6,732 nt of DNA, taken from assembly GCA_036522155.1 (NCBI GenBank), contig DATDGI010000430.1:1-6732 (forward strand). The letters are read 5' to 3'. Position numbers and translations under genes: made by a program. Within the stretch, counting starts at the first letter, position 1; each line of letters begins with the position of its first letter. This DNA is from UBA9676 sp036522155 (GTDB taxonomy: Bacteria; Actinomycetota; Actinomycetes; Streptosporangiales; Streptosporangiaceae). Below, piece after piece: positions 1-6,553 of this stretch. The notes beneath the pieces were generated by a model. It was not told the origin of the DNA. It searched no databases and saw only the letters and a list, made by a program, of their open reading frames with translations.

Positions 1-969
1 GACGGGGACAACCCGCACCGGCATCCGCGGGCGGCCGCGCTGAGCTACGGCAAGCTGGCGCAGGCGCTGTCCGGCGGCGATCTTGACGTAGTGGCTGGCA
101 CCGCCTGGCTGTGGGCGCGCGAGGAGTTCCAGGCCAGCGTGGACACGCTGGTAGTGGACGAGGCGGGCCAGCTTTCGCTGGCGAACGTGCTGGCCATCGC
201 GGGCGCGCCGGGCAGCCTGGTGCTGCTCGGCGACCCGCAGCAGCTCGCCCAGCCGAGCGAGGGCGCGCACCCGCCGGGGGCCGGCGTCTCCGCGCTGGAA
301 CACGTCCTGCGCGGCCGGGCGACCATGCCGCCCGATGCCGGGCTGCTGCTCGACCAGACCTGGCGGATGCACCCCCGGCTGTGCGCCTTCACCTCCGAGG
401 TGTTCTACGACGGGAAGCTGACCCCGGTCCCCGGGCTCGAGCAGCAGCACATCGGGGGCGCGATGCCGCTGGCCGGGGCGGGCCTGCGGATCATCGAGGT
501 CCCGCACGAGGGCAACACCAACGCCTCACCGGAGGAGGCCGCGGAAGTGGCCCGGCTGGTCACCGAGCTCCTCGGCCGCGACTGGTGCGACCGGGCCGGA
601 ATCCACGCCCCCATCGGCCCGGCCGGCATCCTGGTCGTCACCCCGTACAACGCCCAGATCCGGGCCATCCGGGAGGCGCTGGCCGCGGCCGGCGCCGGCC
701 CGGCCGGCGTGATGGTGGGCACCGTGGACAAGTTCCAGGGCCGGGAGGCGCCGGTGGTCATCTACTCGATGGCGACCTCGTCGGCCAGCGAGGCACCGCG
801 CGGGCTGGAGTTCCTGTACGACCCGCACCGGCTGAACGTGGCCACCTCCCGGGCCCGGGCCATGGCGATCATCGTGGCCAGCCCGGATCTGGTCCGGGTG
901 AGCTGCTCGACCCCGCGCCAGATGCTGCTCGTCAACGCCCTCTGCCGCGCCTGGGAAGCCGGGCGCTGA
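1..969 (+). CDS. TM0106-type RecB-like nuclease/SF1 helicase, C-terminal part (5' end outside window)
   Basis: The frame is open from base 1 to a TGA at 967-969, giving 322 visible residues. GTG at 91 is an internal codon, because coding similarity continues upstream of it. Superfamily 1 helicase motifs appear in order: DEAG (Walker B, motif II) at visible residues 53-56, GDPQQL (motif III) at 77-82, TWRMHP (motif IV) at 120-125, VDKFQG (motif V) at 242-247 and LNVATSRAR (motif VI) at 278-286. The DEAG form and the phrases VVAGTAWL, PRGLEFLY and LVNALCR recall the Upf1/Dna2-like helicase half of actinobacterial TM0106 proteins, which carry a RecB-type nuclease domain at the N-terminus. That nuclease domain and Walker A would lie left of the window. 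The likely role is ATP-driven unwinding or processing of nucleic acid in the cytoplasm; the exact pathway is not established. It converges on the transporter operon and shows no functional tie to it. The helicase call is firm; the nuclease fusion is inferred from family resemblance. Confidence 0.9.
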   Translation, partial: DGDNPHRHPRAAALSYGKLAQALSGGDLDVVAGTAWLWAREEFQASVDTLVVDEAGQLSLANVLAIAGAPGSLVLLGDPQQLAQPSEGAHPPGAGVSALEHVLRGRATMPPDAGLLLDQTWRMHPRLCAFTSEVFYDGKLTPVPGLEQQHIGGAMPLAGAGLRIIEVPHEGNTNASPEEAAEVARLVTELLGRDWCDRAGIHAPIGPAGILVVTPYNAQIRAIREALAAAGAGPAGVMVGTVDKFQGREAPVVIYSMATSSASEAPRGLEFLYDPHRLNVATSRARAMAIIVASPDLVRVSCSTPRQMLLVNALCRAWEAGR

Positions 970-1004
970 CCGGCCCGCTGACCCCGGCCGGTGACCCGCT
1001 GACC
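964..1004 (+). repeat. Short direct repeats over and after the helicase stop codon
   Basis: CGCTGACC occurs three times, at 964-971 (its TGA is the helicase stop), 976-983 and 997-1004. The last two copies extend to CCCGCTGACC (974-983 and 995-1004) and flank a CCGGCCGG palindrome at 984-991. Slippage in GC-rich DNA could produce this, and no function is evident. Confidence 0.5.
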
Positions 1005-1016
1005 GCCAGCCGAGCG

Positions 1017-1038
1017 TGGTGCCCCAGCAATGGCACCA
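1017..1038. terminator. Candidate bidirectional terminator hairpin between convergent genes
   Basis: TGGTGCC (1017-1023) pairs perfectly with GGCACCA (1032-1038) around an 8-base loop. It lies 47 bases after the helicase stop and 3 bases beyond the stop of the convergent permease gene, where a shared terminator would be expected. Neither side has a U-tract. Actinobacterial terminators often lack one, but the stem is short, so the call is tentative. Confidence 0.4.
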
Positions 1039-1041
1039 TCG

Positions 1042-1890
1042 CTACGCCGACATTGTTCCGGGAGCGTTAGCGGTGTCCGCCGACGCCGCGGCACGTGCCG
1101 TCGGTACGGCTGCACCTGCGCCGGCGAGCCGGGCGGCGAGCAGGACGGGGATGATCGTCAGCAAGATCACGATCGTGACTACCGCGTTGACCTCCGGTAG
1201 CTGTTGCCCCTGCCGGAGCTGCCCGAAGATCCACAACGGCAGGGTGAAATTGGCCCCCGCGGTGAACACCGTCACGATGACCTCGTCGAACGAGAGGGCG
1301 AACGCGAGCAGCGCCCCGGACACCAGGGCCGTCGCCACCTGCGGGGCCATGACGTAGAGCTGAGTCTGCCAGCCCCGGGCCCCAAGGTCGGCTGAAGCCT
1401 CGCCGAGCGACCGGGGTGTCCGCCGGAGCCGGGCGATGAGGTTGTTGTAGACGATCACGATGCAGAACGTCACATGGCCGATCACGATCGTCAGCACGCC
1501 GAGCGGGATGTTCGCGAAGTAGAAGAGATTGTTCAGCGCGACACCGGTAATGACGCCGGGCAAGGCAAGCGGCAGCACCAGCAGGAGCGAAATCCCCTCG
1601 GCGCCGAAGAACCGGAAGTTGTGCAGCGCGTACGACACCGCGGAGCCGAGCACCAGGGCGATGCCCGCTGCGACCAGCCCCACCTTCACCGAGAGCAGGA
1701 AAGCCTGGCGCACCGCCTGGTCGTGCCAGGCAACGGCGAACCAGTGCCAGGTGAAGCCCCGGAGCGGCCAGGTCTGGACCACCGACGGCCCGAACGCGTA
1801 CACCACGATCAGCACGATTGGGGTGAACAGCGCCAGCAATACCAGCACGACCCAGATTCGGAGCGCCACGCGCAGGCCCGCGGGTTCCAT
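1042..1890 (-). CDS. PotC-type ABC transporter inner-membrane permease
   Basis: This 282-residue protein is one of two membrane subunits of an importer in the spermidine/putrescine (PotABCD) family. It has about six hydrophobic segments, the first at about 12-33 and the last at about 236-253. The EAA loop that docks on the ATPase is EASADLGARG at residues 164-173, followed by the usual stretch ending FALSFDEVIVTVFTAG. The length is normal for PotC; the C-terminus after residue 260 is a low-complexity Ala/Thr tail. The ATG start at 1890-1888 is two bases after the TGA of the PotB-type gene, and AGGGAG lies 8 bases upstream of it, inside the end of that gene, so translational coupling is likely. 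It is the last gene of the operon. Residues 243-260 resemble the peptide fragment encoded at 5418-5528 on the other strand. The family call is firm; the substrate is not fixed by this subunit. Confidence 0.92.
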   Translation of the reverse strand: MEPAGLRVALRIWVVLVLLALFTPIVLIVVYAFGPSVVQTWPLRGFTWHWFAVAWHDQAVRQAFLLSVKVGLVAAGIALVLGSAVSYALHNFRFFGAEGISLLLVLPLALPGVITGVALNNLFYFANIPLGVLTIVIGHVTFCIVIVYNNLIARLRRTPRSLGEASADLGARGWQTQLYVMAPQVATALVSGALLAFALSFDEVIVTVFTAGANFTLPLWIFGQLRQGQQLPEVNAVVTIVILLTIIPVLLAARLAGAGAAVPTARAAASADTANAPGTMSA

Positions 1891-1892
1891 GG

Positions 1893-2822
1893 TCAGATCT
1901 CCCTGAATGCGCCGAGCGCCCTGGACGCGAGCAGGTAACAGGCCATGATCGCGATCGGGACCGTAGCCATGGCGGCCGCCAGCGGCAAGTTATACACGAC
2001 GTTCGAGTCGATCACGTTCCCGATCAGCGTGGAGTTCCCGCCCCCGATCAGGATGGGCGTGATGTAGTCCCCCAGGGTCAGCGAGAAGGTGAAGATCGAG
2101 CCAGCCACGATGCCGGGCAGGGCCAGCGGCAGGATCACCGACCGCACCGTCCGCAGCGTCCGCCCGCCCAGATCCTGTGACGCCTCGATCTGCGAGGCCG
2201 GGATCCGCTCCAGTGCCGCGTAGACCGGGATGACCATGTACGGCAGCCAGATGTAGCAGAAGACGACGAAAACGGCGGTGTTGGTATAGATCAGGTTCAG
2301 CGGCCCGATCCCTATCTTCCCGAGTGCCCAGTTCAGCACGCCGTCGTGGGTGAAGATCAGCAGCCAGGCGAAGACCTTGGCCAGGTAGCTGGCCCACAGC
2401 GGCAACAGCACGCAGACGAAAAGGAATGTGCGGGTGCGCGGCCGGGCGATACGCGCCATGTAGTACGCGAACGGGATCGCGACGATCGCGTCGATGACGG
2501 TCACACCGGCGGCCATGCCAACGGTGCGCAGGATGATCTCGCGATAGGCGGAAGTCCCCAAGATAGTGGTGAGGTTGGTGAGGTTCCAGGTCCGCTCGAT
2601 GTTCGTGGTGAACGGGTTGATGGTCCAGAACGCGGTGATCAGCAGCACGGCCAGCGATGCGATGTAGATCAGCAGGAACCACGCCAGCGGAGGGGTGAGC
2701 AGGAGGGTGGCCCGGGCCCATGGCCTGCGCCACAGCAGTGCCGAGGCGCGCGACCAGGGCCCATGTCCGCCTGCACCGGCCGGGGCCGCGGTCGCGGCCC
2801 CGGCCGGCGTGGTCACGCTCAT
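1893..2822 (-). CDS. PotB-type ABC transporter inner-membrane permease
   Basis: This 309-residue protein is the first membrane subunit of the importer and would pair with the PotC-type protein to form the channel. An Ala/Gly/Pro-rich cytoplasmic N-terminus of about 35 residues precedes the first transmembrane segment (about 40-66). Further hydrophobic segments are at about 96-124, 133-157 and 180-204, with two more near the C-terminus. The EAA loop is EASQDLGGR at 213-221, followed by a stretch ending FSLTLGDYITPILIGG, typical of PotB. The ATG at 2822-2820 lies 22 bases after the solute-binding protein stop, with a GGCAGGA-like ribosome site about 11-12 bases upstream, which is rather distant. 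The next gene starts two bases after its stop. No damage is visible. A related compatible-solute or amine importer is also possible. Confidence 0.92.
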   Translation of the reverse strand: MSVTTPAGAATAAPAGAGGHGPWSRASALLWRRPWARATLLLTPPLAWFLLIYIASLAVLLITAFWTINPFTTNIERTWNLTNLTTILGTSAYREIILRTVGMAAGVTVIDAIVAIPFAYYMARIARPRTRTFLFVCVLLPLWASYLAKVFAWLLIFTHDGVLNWALGKIGIGPLNLIYTNTAVFVVFCYIWLPYMVIPVYAALERIPASQIEASQDLGGRTLRTVRSVILPLALPGIVAGSIFTFSLTLGDYITPILIGGGNSTLIGNVIDSNVVYNLPLAAAMATVPIAIMACYLLASRALGAFREI

Positions 2823-2844
2823 CGGCGGGCTGTCCTGCCGGTAC

Positions 2845-4068
2845 CTACTTGATCTGCGTGTTCCACGCCGCCACCCAGTTGGCGTAGGGCACGCAGTCCG
2901 GCTTGCCGTTGTCGCACTGCGCCACCGGCGTCTTCCACAGCGCGATTGTTTTGAAGTACGCGGCCGGGGCGTTGGCGTGGTACAGCGCGCAGGAACCCTT
3001 CGCGATCTGGTTCATGTAGCTGCAAGCCAGCATGTTGTCGGGCGTTTCGCCGTAGCTCACGGCCTGTTCGGCCTGGACCTTCGGCGTGCTGATATAGCGC
3101 ATCCACATGTAGGCGCAGTTCGGGTGTGGCGCTTTGGCCGCGAGCATCCAGGTGTCCGCCCACCCGGTAGCGCCCTCCTTCGGGATCACCGCGCCGATCG
3201 GGAAATGCTGCGCGGTGAGGGCCGATACCTGGTACGGCCAGCTCGCCCCGACGGTGACGTCGCCGTTGGCGAACGCCGATATCTGCGCCGGCGCGCTGCT
3301 CCAGTACTGCTTGACCAGCGGGTGCTGGCCCTTGAGCAGGTTCACCACAGCCTGGAACTGAGGCTGGGTCAGCTCGTACGGATCGGTGATGCCGAGCGAG
3401 GGGTCATGATACTTGAGGTACATCGCTCCGTCCGCGATGTAGATCGGCCCGTCATACACCGAGATCTTGCCCGCGTACTGCTTGGAGTAGAGGACGTTCC
3501 ATGAGGTAGGGGGCGTCGTGAACGCCTTCTTGCTGTACATCAGCACGTTCGGGCCCCACTGCAGCGAGACGCCGTAGTGCACACCGTTGACCGTGTTGAA
3601 GGGCGGCGACTGGAAGACCGGGAAGAACTGCTTCCAGCCCGGGATCAGGTTGATGTTGACCGGGTGGGCGTCGCCGGCATAGATGATCCGCAGGTCCGCG
3701 TCGCCGGACGAGGACGCCATGTCCCACACCCCGCCGCCGCCGTTTTTCATCAGCGTCACGAACTCGTCCGAGGTGTTGGGGTAGGTCGCGTGGATCATGC
3801 AGCCGGTCTGCTGCTCGAACGGCTTCACCCACTGAGGCTGCAGGTAGCCGAGCCACGCGATGAGGTTCAGCTGGCCTTCGCCCTTGCCGATCTTCTGCAG
3901 CACTGGCAGATTCGCGGTGGGCACTGTGAGGCCCGCTGTGGCACCGCTGGAGGTGGAGCTATTCGGGGCGGAGCTGGAGCTGCCGCCGCAGCCGGCCAGC
4001 AGCGCGAGAGCGCCAGCCAGCAGCACGGCAGCCGCTGCCCGCCAGCGGATTCCGATGAGGTTATGCAT
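2845..4068 (-). CDS. PotD-like extracellular solute-binding lipoprotein of the ABC importer
   Basis: This 407-residue protein would capture the substrate outside the cell and deliver it to the permeases. Residues 1-26 form a lipoprotein signal (Arg8, Arg10, hydrophobic run) ending in a LAGC lipobox with Cys27 as the lipidated residue. A Ser/Gly/Ala-rich tether runs to about residue 46, followed by a two-lobe binding fold. Compared by eye with E. coli PotD, AWLGY (71-75) matches the NWTEY ligand region, ASW (275-277) matches its MAW, and GWADTW (302-307) keeps the Trp-x-Asp pair that holds the amine. The PotD glutamate near its Asp168 has no obvious counterpart around YDGPIYIAD (205-213). The mature part has six cysteines (90, 318, 349, 360, 385, 392), possibly disulfides. 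The ATG at 4068-4066 follows the ATPase stop by 27 bases, with AAGG about 8 bases upstream. A polyamine or other cationic amine is the best substrate guess, but the precise ligand is uncertain. Confidence 0.9.
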   Translation of the reverse strand: MHNLIGIRWRAAAAVLLAGALALLAGCGGSSSSAPNSSTSSGATAGLTVPTANLPVLQKIGKGEGQLNLIAWLGYLQPQWVKPFEQQTGCMIHATYPNTSDEFVTLMKNGGGGVWDMASSSGDADLRIIYAGDAHPVNINLIPGWKQFFPVFQSPPFNTVNGVHYGVSLQWGPNVLMYSKKAFTTPPTSWNVLYSKQYAGKISVYDGPIYIADGAMYLKYHDPSLGITDPYELTQPQFQAVVNLLKGQHPLVKQYWSSAPAQISAFANGDVTVGASWPYQVSALTAQHFPIGAVIPKEGATGWADTWMLAAKAPHPNCAYMWMRYISTPKVQAEQAVSYGETPDNMLACSYMNQIAKGSCALYHANAPAAYFKTIALWKTPVAQCDNGKPDCVPYANWVAAWNTQIK

Positions 4069-4095
4069 GGGTACCTTGCCCTTCGGCGCGCCCGG

Positions 4096-5202
4096 TTACG
4101 GGTGCGCGTCCTCCCCTTGCGAGATGGTGATGGTTTGATCGGGCAGCCACGCGATCCTGGCGGGGGTGCTGCCAACATCGTGAGTTGCCGCCGGAGCCTG
4201 CTCGTTCTGCCTGGCGACAACGAGCTCGCCTCCGGCATCAAGGTCGATAACGTAACGGGTCAGCACCCCGACATAGACGACATCCCGGATCCGCCCGGTC
4301 TCGACGCGTGCGCCCGGAGGTGCCTCCTCACCGTCCGCCAGCAGCCTGATCTTCTCTGGGCGTATTGTCATGTGCCTGCCGTCGCGCTCGATCAGGTTCG
4401 AGATTCCGATGAACCCGGCGACGAAATCGGTCTGCGGCCGCTCATAGACCGCTAGCGGCGTGCCGACCTGCTCTATCCGGCCACTGCTCAGCACCGCGAT
4501 CCGGTCACTCATCGCGAGCGCCTCTTCCTGGTCGTGTGTCACGTAGACGAACGTGATACCGACCTCACGTTGCACATGCTGCAGCTCAATCTGCATCTCC
4601 TGCCGCAGCTTGAAGTCCAGCGCGCCCAGCGGCTCGTCAAGCAAGAGAACCTGGGGGCTGTTCACGATGGCGCGGGCCAGCGCCACCCGCTGGCGCTGGC
4701 CGCCGGAAAGCTGAGACGGTTTGCGTCCACTAAGCCCGCCCAGTTGGACCATCTCCAGCGCGCGTGCCGCCCGCTCCCGGCGCTCGGCTTTCGGCACCCG
4801 CCGCACCCGCAGCCCGTACTGGACGTTCTCAGCCACTGTCATGTGCGGGAAGAGGGCATAGTCCTGGAACACGGTGTTGACGTCACGGGAGTAGGGCGGG
4901 ACGCGGGAGATGTCCCGGCCGCCAAGCTCAACGGCCCCAGCGTCCGGGCGCTCAAACCCGGCAATCAGGCGTAGCAGCGTAGTCTTGCCGGAGCCGGAGG
5001 GTCCAAGCAGGGTAAAGAACTCGCCCCGCTCAATCGTGAGATCGACGCCGTCCAGGGCAACGACGGGACCGTAGTTCTTGCGGAGCCCAAGCACGCGGAT
5101 CGCTGGCGGCTCGGCGTCGGTCCGGCGGACCGCTGCCGGCTGAATGGGGCTTGGGCTGACGACCATCTGGGCTGTTTTACCACGTCGGATGCCTTTCGGC
5201 AA
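4096..5202 (-). CDS. PotA-type ABC transporter ATP-binding protein
   Basis: This is the cytoplasmic ATPase that powers the importer. In the long 368-residue form, Walker A is GPSGSGKT at 67-74, the Q-loop is VFQDYALFPHMT at 111-122, the signature is LSGGQ at 165-169, Walker B is LLLDEP at 186-191, the D-loop is GALD at 193-196 and the switch His is 223. All key residues are intact. The C-terminal part from about residue 275 (starting TIRPEKIRLL) is a TOBE_2 domain, usual in PotA and other MOI-type ATPases. The start is uncertain. The longest frame begins with TTG at 5202-5200, without a ribosome site. ATG at 5166-5164 would remove 12 residues, still leaves a non-conserved lead before the first strand, and is at least as likely, though it also lacks a clear ribosome site. 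It is the first gene of the operon. A dyad at 5218-5234 lies just upstream and may regulate it. Confidence 0.93.
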   Translation of the reverse strand: MPKGIRRGKTAQMVVSPSPIQPAAVRRTDAEPPAIRVLGLRKNYGPVVALDGVDLTIERGEFFTLLGPSGSGKTTLLRLIAGFERPDAGAVELGGRDISRVPPYSRDVNTVFQDYALFPHMTVAENVQYGLRVRRVPKAERRERAARALEMVQLGGLSGRKPSQLSGGQRQRVALARAIVNSPQVLLLDEPLGALDFKLRQEMQIELQHVQREVGITFVYVTHDQEEALAMSDRIAVLSSGRIEQVGTPLAVYERPQTDFVAGFIGISNLIERDGRHMTIRPEKIRLLADGEEAPPGARVETGRIRDVVYVGVLTRYVIDLDAGGELVVARQNEQAPAATHDVGSTPARIAWLPDQTITISQGEDAHP

Positions 5203-5217
5203 CGAACGAGCAGGGTC

Positions 5218-5234
5218 GTTGAGGGTCCTTCAAC
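5218..5234. promoter_or_regulatory. 17-base dyad upstream of the ABC operon, candidate operator
   Basis: GTTGAGGGTCCTTCAAC is an inverted repeat centred on T5226. Seven of the eight arm pairs are Watson-Crick, and the remaining one is G5223 against T5229. It lies 16 bases upstream of the TTG start and 52 upstream of the ATG alternative of the ATPase gene, where an operator would act. It is unlike the operator at 5401-5413, so a different regulator would be needed. As RNA it would have almost no loop, so a protein site is more plausible than a terminator. Confidence 0.35.
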
Positions 5235-5387
5235 TGCCGGTGAGAGCTACTGGGTTCGGCAGGCGCCCCGCCCGACGGAAGTGACATCCCCGGCGGCTAA
5301 CGTCCCAGCCATGAAACGGCGGCTCTCTGCGGGCCGTCTGACCGGACCCGCTGGACCGGCGTGATCACACTCGGCATGACACAGGGG

Positions 5388-5416
5388 TTGACATAAATGT
5401 ATGAATGATTCATCAT
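5388..5416 (+). promoter_or_regulatory. Promoter copy 1: TTGACA -35, 17-base spacer, CATCAT -10
   Basis: A perfect TTGACA (5388-5393) is followed after 17 bases by CATCAT (5411-5416), which matches TATAAT at 4 of 6 positions, including the second A and last T. This fits a housekeeping sigma promoter reading rightward, with transcription expected to begin near 5423. It would cross the permease remnant and reach the oxidoreductase gene through a leader of about 175 bases. The match with the promoter at 6554 supports it as a functional element. No transcript data are available here. Confidence 0.65.
5401..5413. promoter_or_regulatory. Operator copy 1: perfect 13-base palindrome overlapping the promoter
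   Basis: ATGAAT-G-ATTCAT is a perfect inverted repeat centred on G5407. It occupies the end of the spacer and the first bases of the -10 box, so a bound protein would block RNA polymerase. The surrounding 33 bases (5388-5420) match 6554-6586 at 27 positions without gaps. That second copy lies directly before a MarR-family gene, which makes the MarR product the likely binder. This size and symmetry suit a winged-helix dimer; the assignment is inferred. Confidence 0.6.
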
Positions 5417-5417
5417 T

Positions 5418-5528
5418 AAGTCGATCGTGCTGACCCTGGTCCCGGTGATCATCGCCGCCCGGGTGGCTGGCGCGGGCGCCATCACGCGGTCCGCCCGCAA
5501 CGTCCCGGCCGGCGCGCCCGGCAGCTAG
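5418..5528 (+). pseudogene. C-terminal remnant of a PotC-type ABC permease
   Basis: The frame 5409-5528 (stop TAG at 5526) encodes LTLVPVIIAARVAGAGA, which aligns without gaps to residues 244-260 of the intact PotC-type permease (LTIIPVLLAARLAGAGA) and then runs a short Ala/Pro/Gly tail to the stop, as the intact gene does. Counting one residue further left, 12 of 18 positions are identical and most others are conservative. Codons differ often, so this is not a recent copy of the neighbour but the relic of a related permease. All upstream parts (channel segments, EAA loop) are missing: the similarity fades at the promoter/operator, and TGA at 5406-5408 closes the frame there. GTG at 5427 could in principle start a 33-residue peptide four bases after the predicted transcription start, but the content points to a deletion relic. 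Confidence 0.6.
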
Positions 5529-5539
5529 GGCCGCAGCGG

Positions 5540-5602
5540 ATGGTGACTGGCAATACAGCCTCGCCCGGGCACACGGCCCGGCGACGAAGGGACACCGGAT
5601 GA
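5540..5602 (+). other. 20-codon leader frame overlapping the oxidoreductase start (ATGA)
   Basis: ATG at 5540 opens 20 codons ending in TGA at 5600-5602, which overlaps the oxidoreductase ATG (5599-5601) in an ATGA arrangement. A weak TAGGG lies about 9 bases upstream of this ATG. The frame encodes an unremarkable hydrophilic peptide starting MVTGNTASPG. It could couple translation to the downstream gene, or it could be chance in GC-rich DNA. A CCGGGC/GCCCGG stem (5565-5570 with 5576-5581) lies within it, just before the oxidoreductase ribosome site. Confidence 0.2.
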
Positions 5603-6501
5603 CCCGGCCTTTGCGGTTCGGCCTGGTCGGCACCGGCCACTGGGCGCGGATCACGCACGCACCGGCGCTCGCCGCCACTGACGGCATCGAGTTCGCCGCC
5701 GTCTGGGGCCGCAACGCCGACGCCGCGGCCGGCCTGGCTGCCAGCTACCAGGCGACGGCGCACCACGACCTGTCCGCGTTCCTCGCCGACGTCGACGCGG
5801 TCGCTTTCGCGGTGCCGCCGGACGTGCAGGCCCCGATCGCCATCCGCGCGGCCAGCGCTGGCAAGCACCTGCTGCTGGAAAAGCCCATCGCCATCGCCAC
5901 GGCGGACGCGGATGCGCTGGCCGGCGCGGTGGAGCAGGCCGGGGTCGCGTCCGTTGTCTTCTTCACCGCCCGGTTCCAGGCCGACGTGCGGGCCTGGGTG
6001 GCCGAGGTCACGGCCGCCGGCGGCTGGGCCGGCGGGTGTGCGGTCTGGCTGGGCTCAGCCTTGCAGCCGGAAAGCCCGTTCAACACCCCGTGGCGCCGGG
6101 AGAAGGGCGCACTGTGGGACCTGGCCCCGCACGTGGTCTCGCTGCTGTGGGCCAGCCTCGGCCCGGTGCGTTCGGTGACCGCGCAGGCCGGCCTGGCCGA
6201 CATCACCCATCTCATCCTGCGCCACGAGAACGGCGCGACCAGCACGGCGACCGTGACCCTGAGCGCACCCTTGAGCGATGACTTCACCGAACTGTATGTG
6301 TGGGGGCAGGCCGGCCGGTCGGCGGCACCGGCGCAGACGCCGGACCCGGTGACGCCGCTGCGGACCGCCCTCACCGAACTGGCGGCCAACGCCCGGGCCG
6401 GGCAGGCCAGCCATCCGTGTGACGCCCGGTTCGGCCGGGACATAGCACACGTCCTCGCCGCCGCCCAGCACGAGATCGACGTACAACGCCCGTTGCCGTG
6501 A
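5599..6501 (+). CDS. Gfo/Idh/MocA-family NAD(P)-dependent oxidoreductase
   Basis: This 300-residue cytoplasmic enzyme belongs to the family that oxidises or reduces sugars, inositols and related polyols with NAD(P). The N-terminal Rossmann fold begins with GLVGTGHWA (8-16). The family EKP motif is at 94-96 within KHLLLEKP, its Lys95 being the usual catalytic lysine. The second domain carries GALWDLAPH (170-178), where Asp174 and His178 match the usual Asp-x-x-x-His active-site pair. The length is below the common 330-390 residues, with a compact C-terminal domain but no sign of a frameshift. The ATG at 5599 is well supported by GAAGGG at 5586-5591, seven bases upstream. The promoter at 5388 probably drives it, and a MarR-family gene follows after 87 bases, so control by that regulator is plausible. 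The family is certain; the substrate cannot be named. Confidence 0.92.
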   Translation: MTRPLRFGLVGTGHWARITHAPALAATDGIEFAAVWGRNADAAAGLAASYQATAHHDLSAFLADVDAVAFAVPPDVQAPIAIRAASAGKHLLLEKPIAIATADADALAGAVEQAGVASVVFFTARFQADVRAWVAEVTAAGGWAGGCAVWLGSALQPESPFNTPWRREKGALWDLAPHVVSLLWASLGPVRSVTAQAGLADITHLILRHENGATSTATVTLSAPLSDDFTELYVWGQAGRSAAPAQTPDPVTPLRTALTELAANARAGQASHPCDARFGRDIAHVLAAAQHEIDVQRPLP

Positions 6502-6553
6502 GCTGCGACGCCGGAGCCGTCCCTGCCCTTGCGGCCCGGCCGGCCTCCACGTC

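Larger units (their letters stand above)
5203..5598. other. Intergenic regulatory region between divergent transporter operon and oxidoreductase
   Basis: This 396-base stretch holds no intact conventional gene. From left to right it contains a dyad beside the ATPase start (5218-5234), about 150 bases with nothing convincing, a promoter/operator copy (5388-5420), the C-terminal remnant of a permease (5418-5528) and a leader with a 20-codon frame reaching the oxidoreductase start. The only AT-rich part is 5388-5420, which stands out sharply from its GC-rich surroundings. A 17-codon ATG frame at 5311-5364 has no ribosome site and is not called as a gene. Confidence 0.7.

Noticed and set aside
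111..1070. 319-codon plus-strand frame overlapping the helicase
   Set aside because: It is an Arg/Gly/Pro/Ala-rich shadow in another frame of the helicase, whose motifs are unambiguous.
1474..2852. Long plus-strand open frames opposite the permease genes (1474-1938, 1529-1906, 2346-2852)
   Set aside because: They mirror GC-rich permease coding sequence on the other strand, encode low-complexity Arg/Gln/Gly-rich protein, match no recognised family and conflict with clear membrane proteins.
5311..5364. 17-codon ATG frame in the intergenic region
   Set aside because: It has no ribosome site, no recognisable content, and such short frames are expected by chance.
5247..5868. Minus-strand frames across the intergenic region and the oxidoreductase start
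   Set aside because: They run antisense to the permease remnant, the promoter/operator and the oxidoreductase N-terminus, with no family resemblance.
6502..6553. GGCCGGCC palindrome (6538-6545) as an oxidoreductase terminator
   Set aside because: The palindrome has no loop and no following U-tract; GC-rich palindromes of this size are common here.
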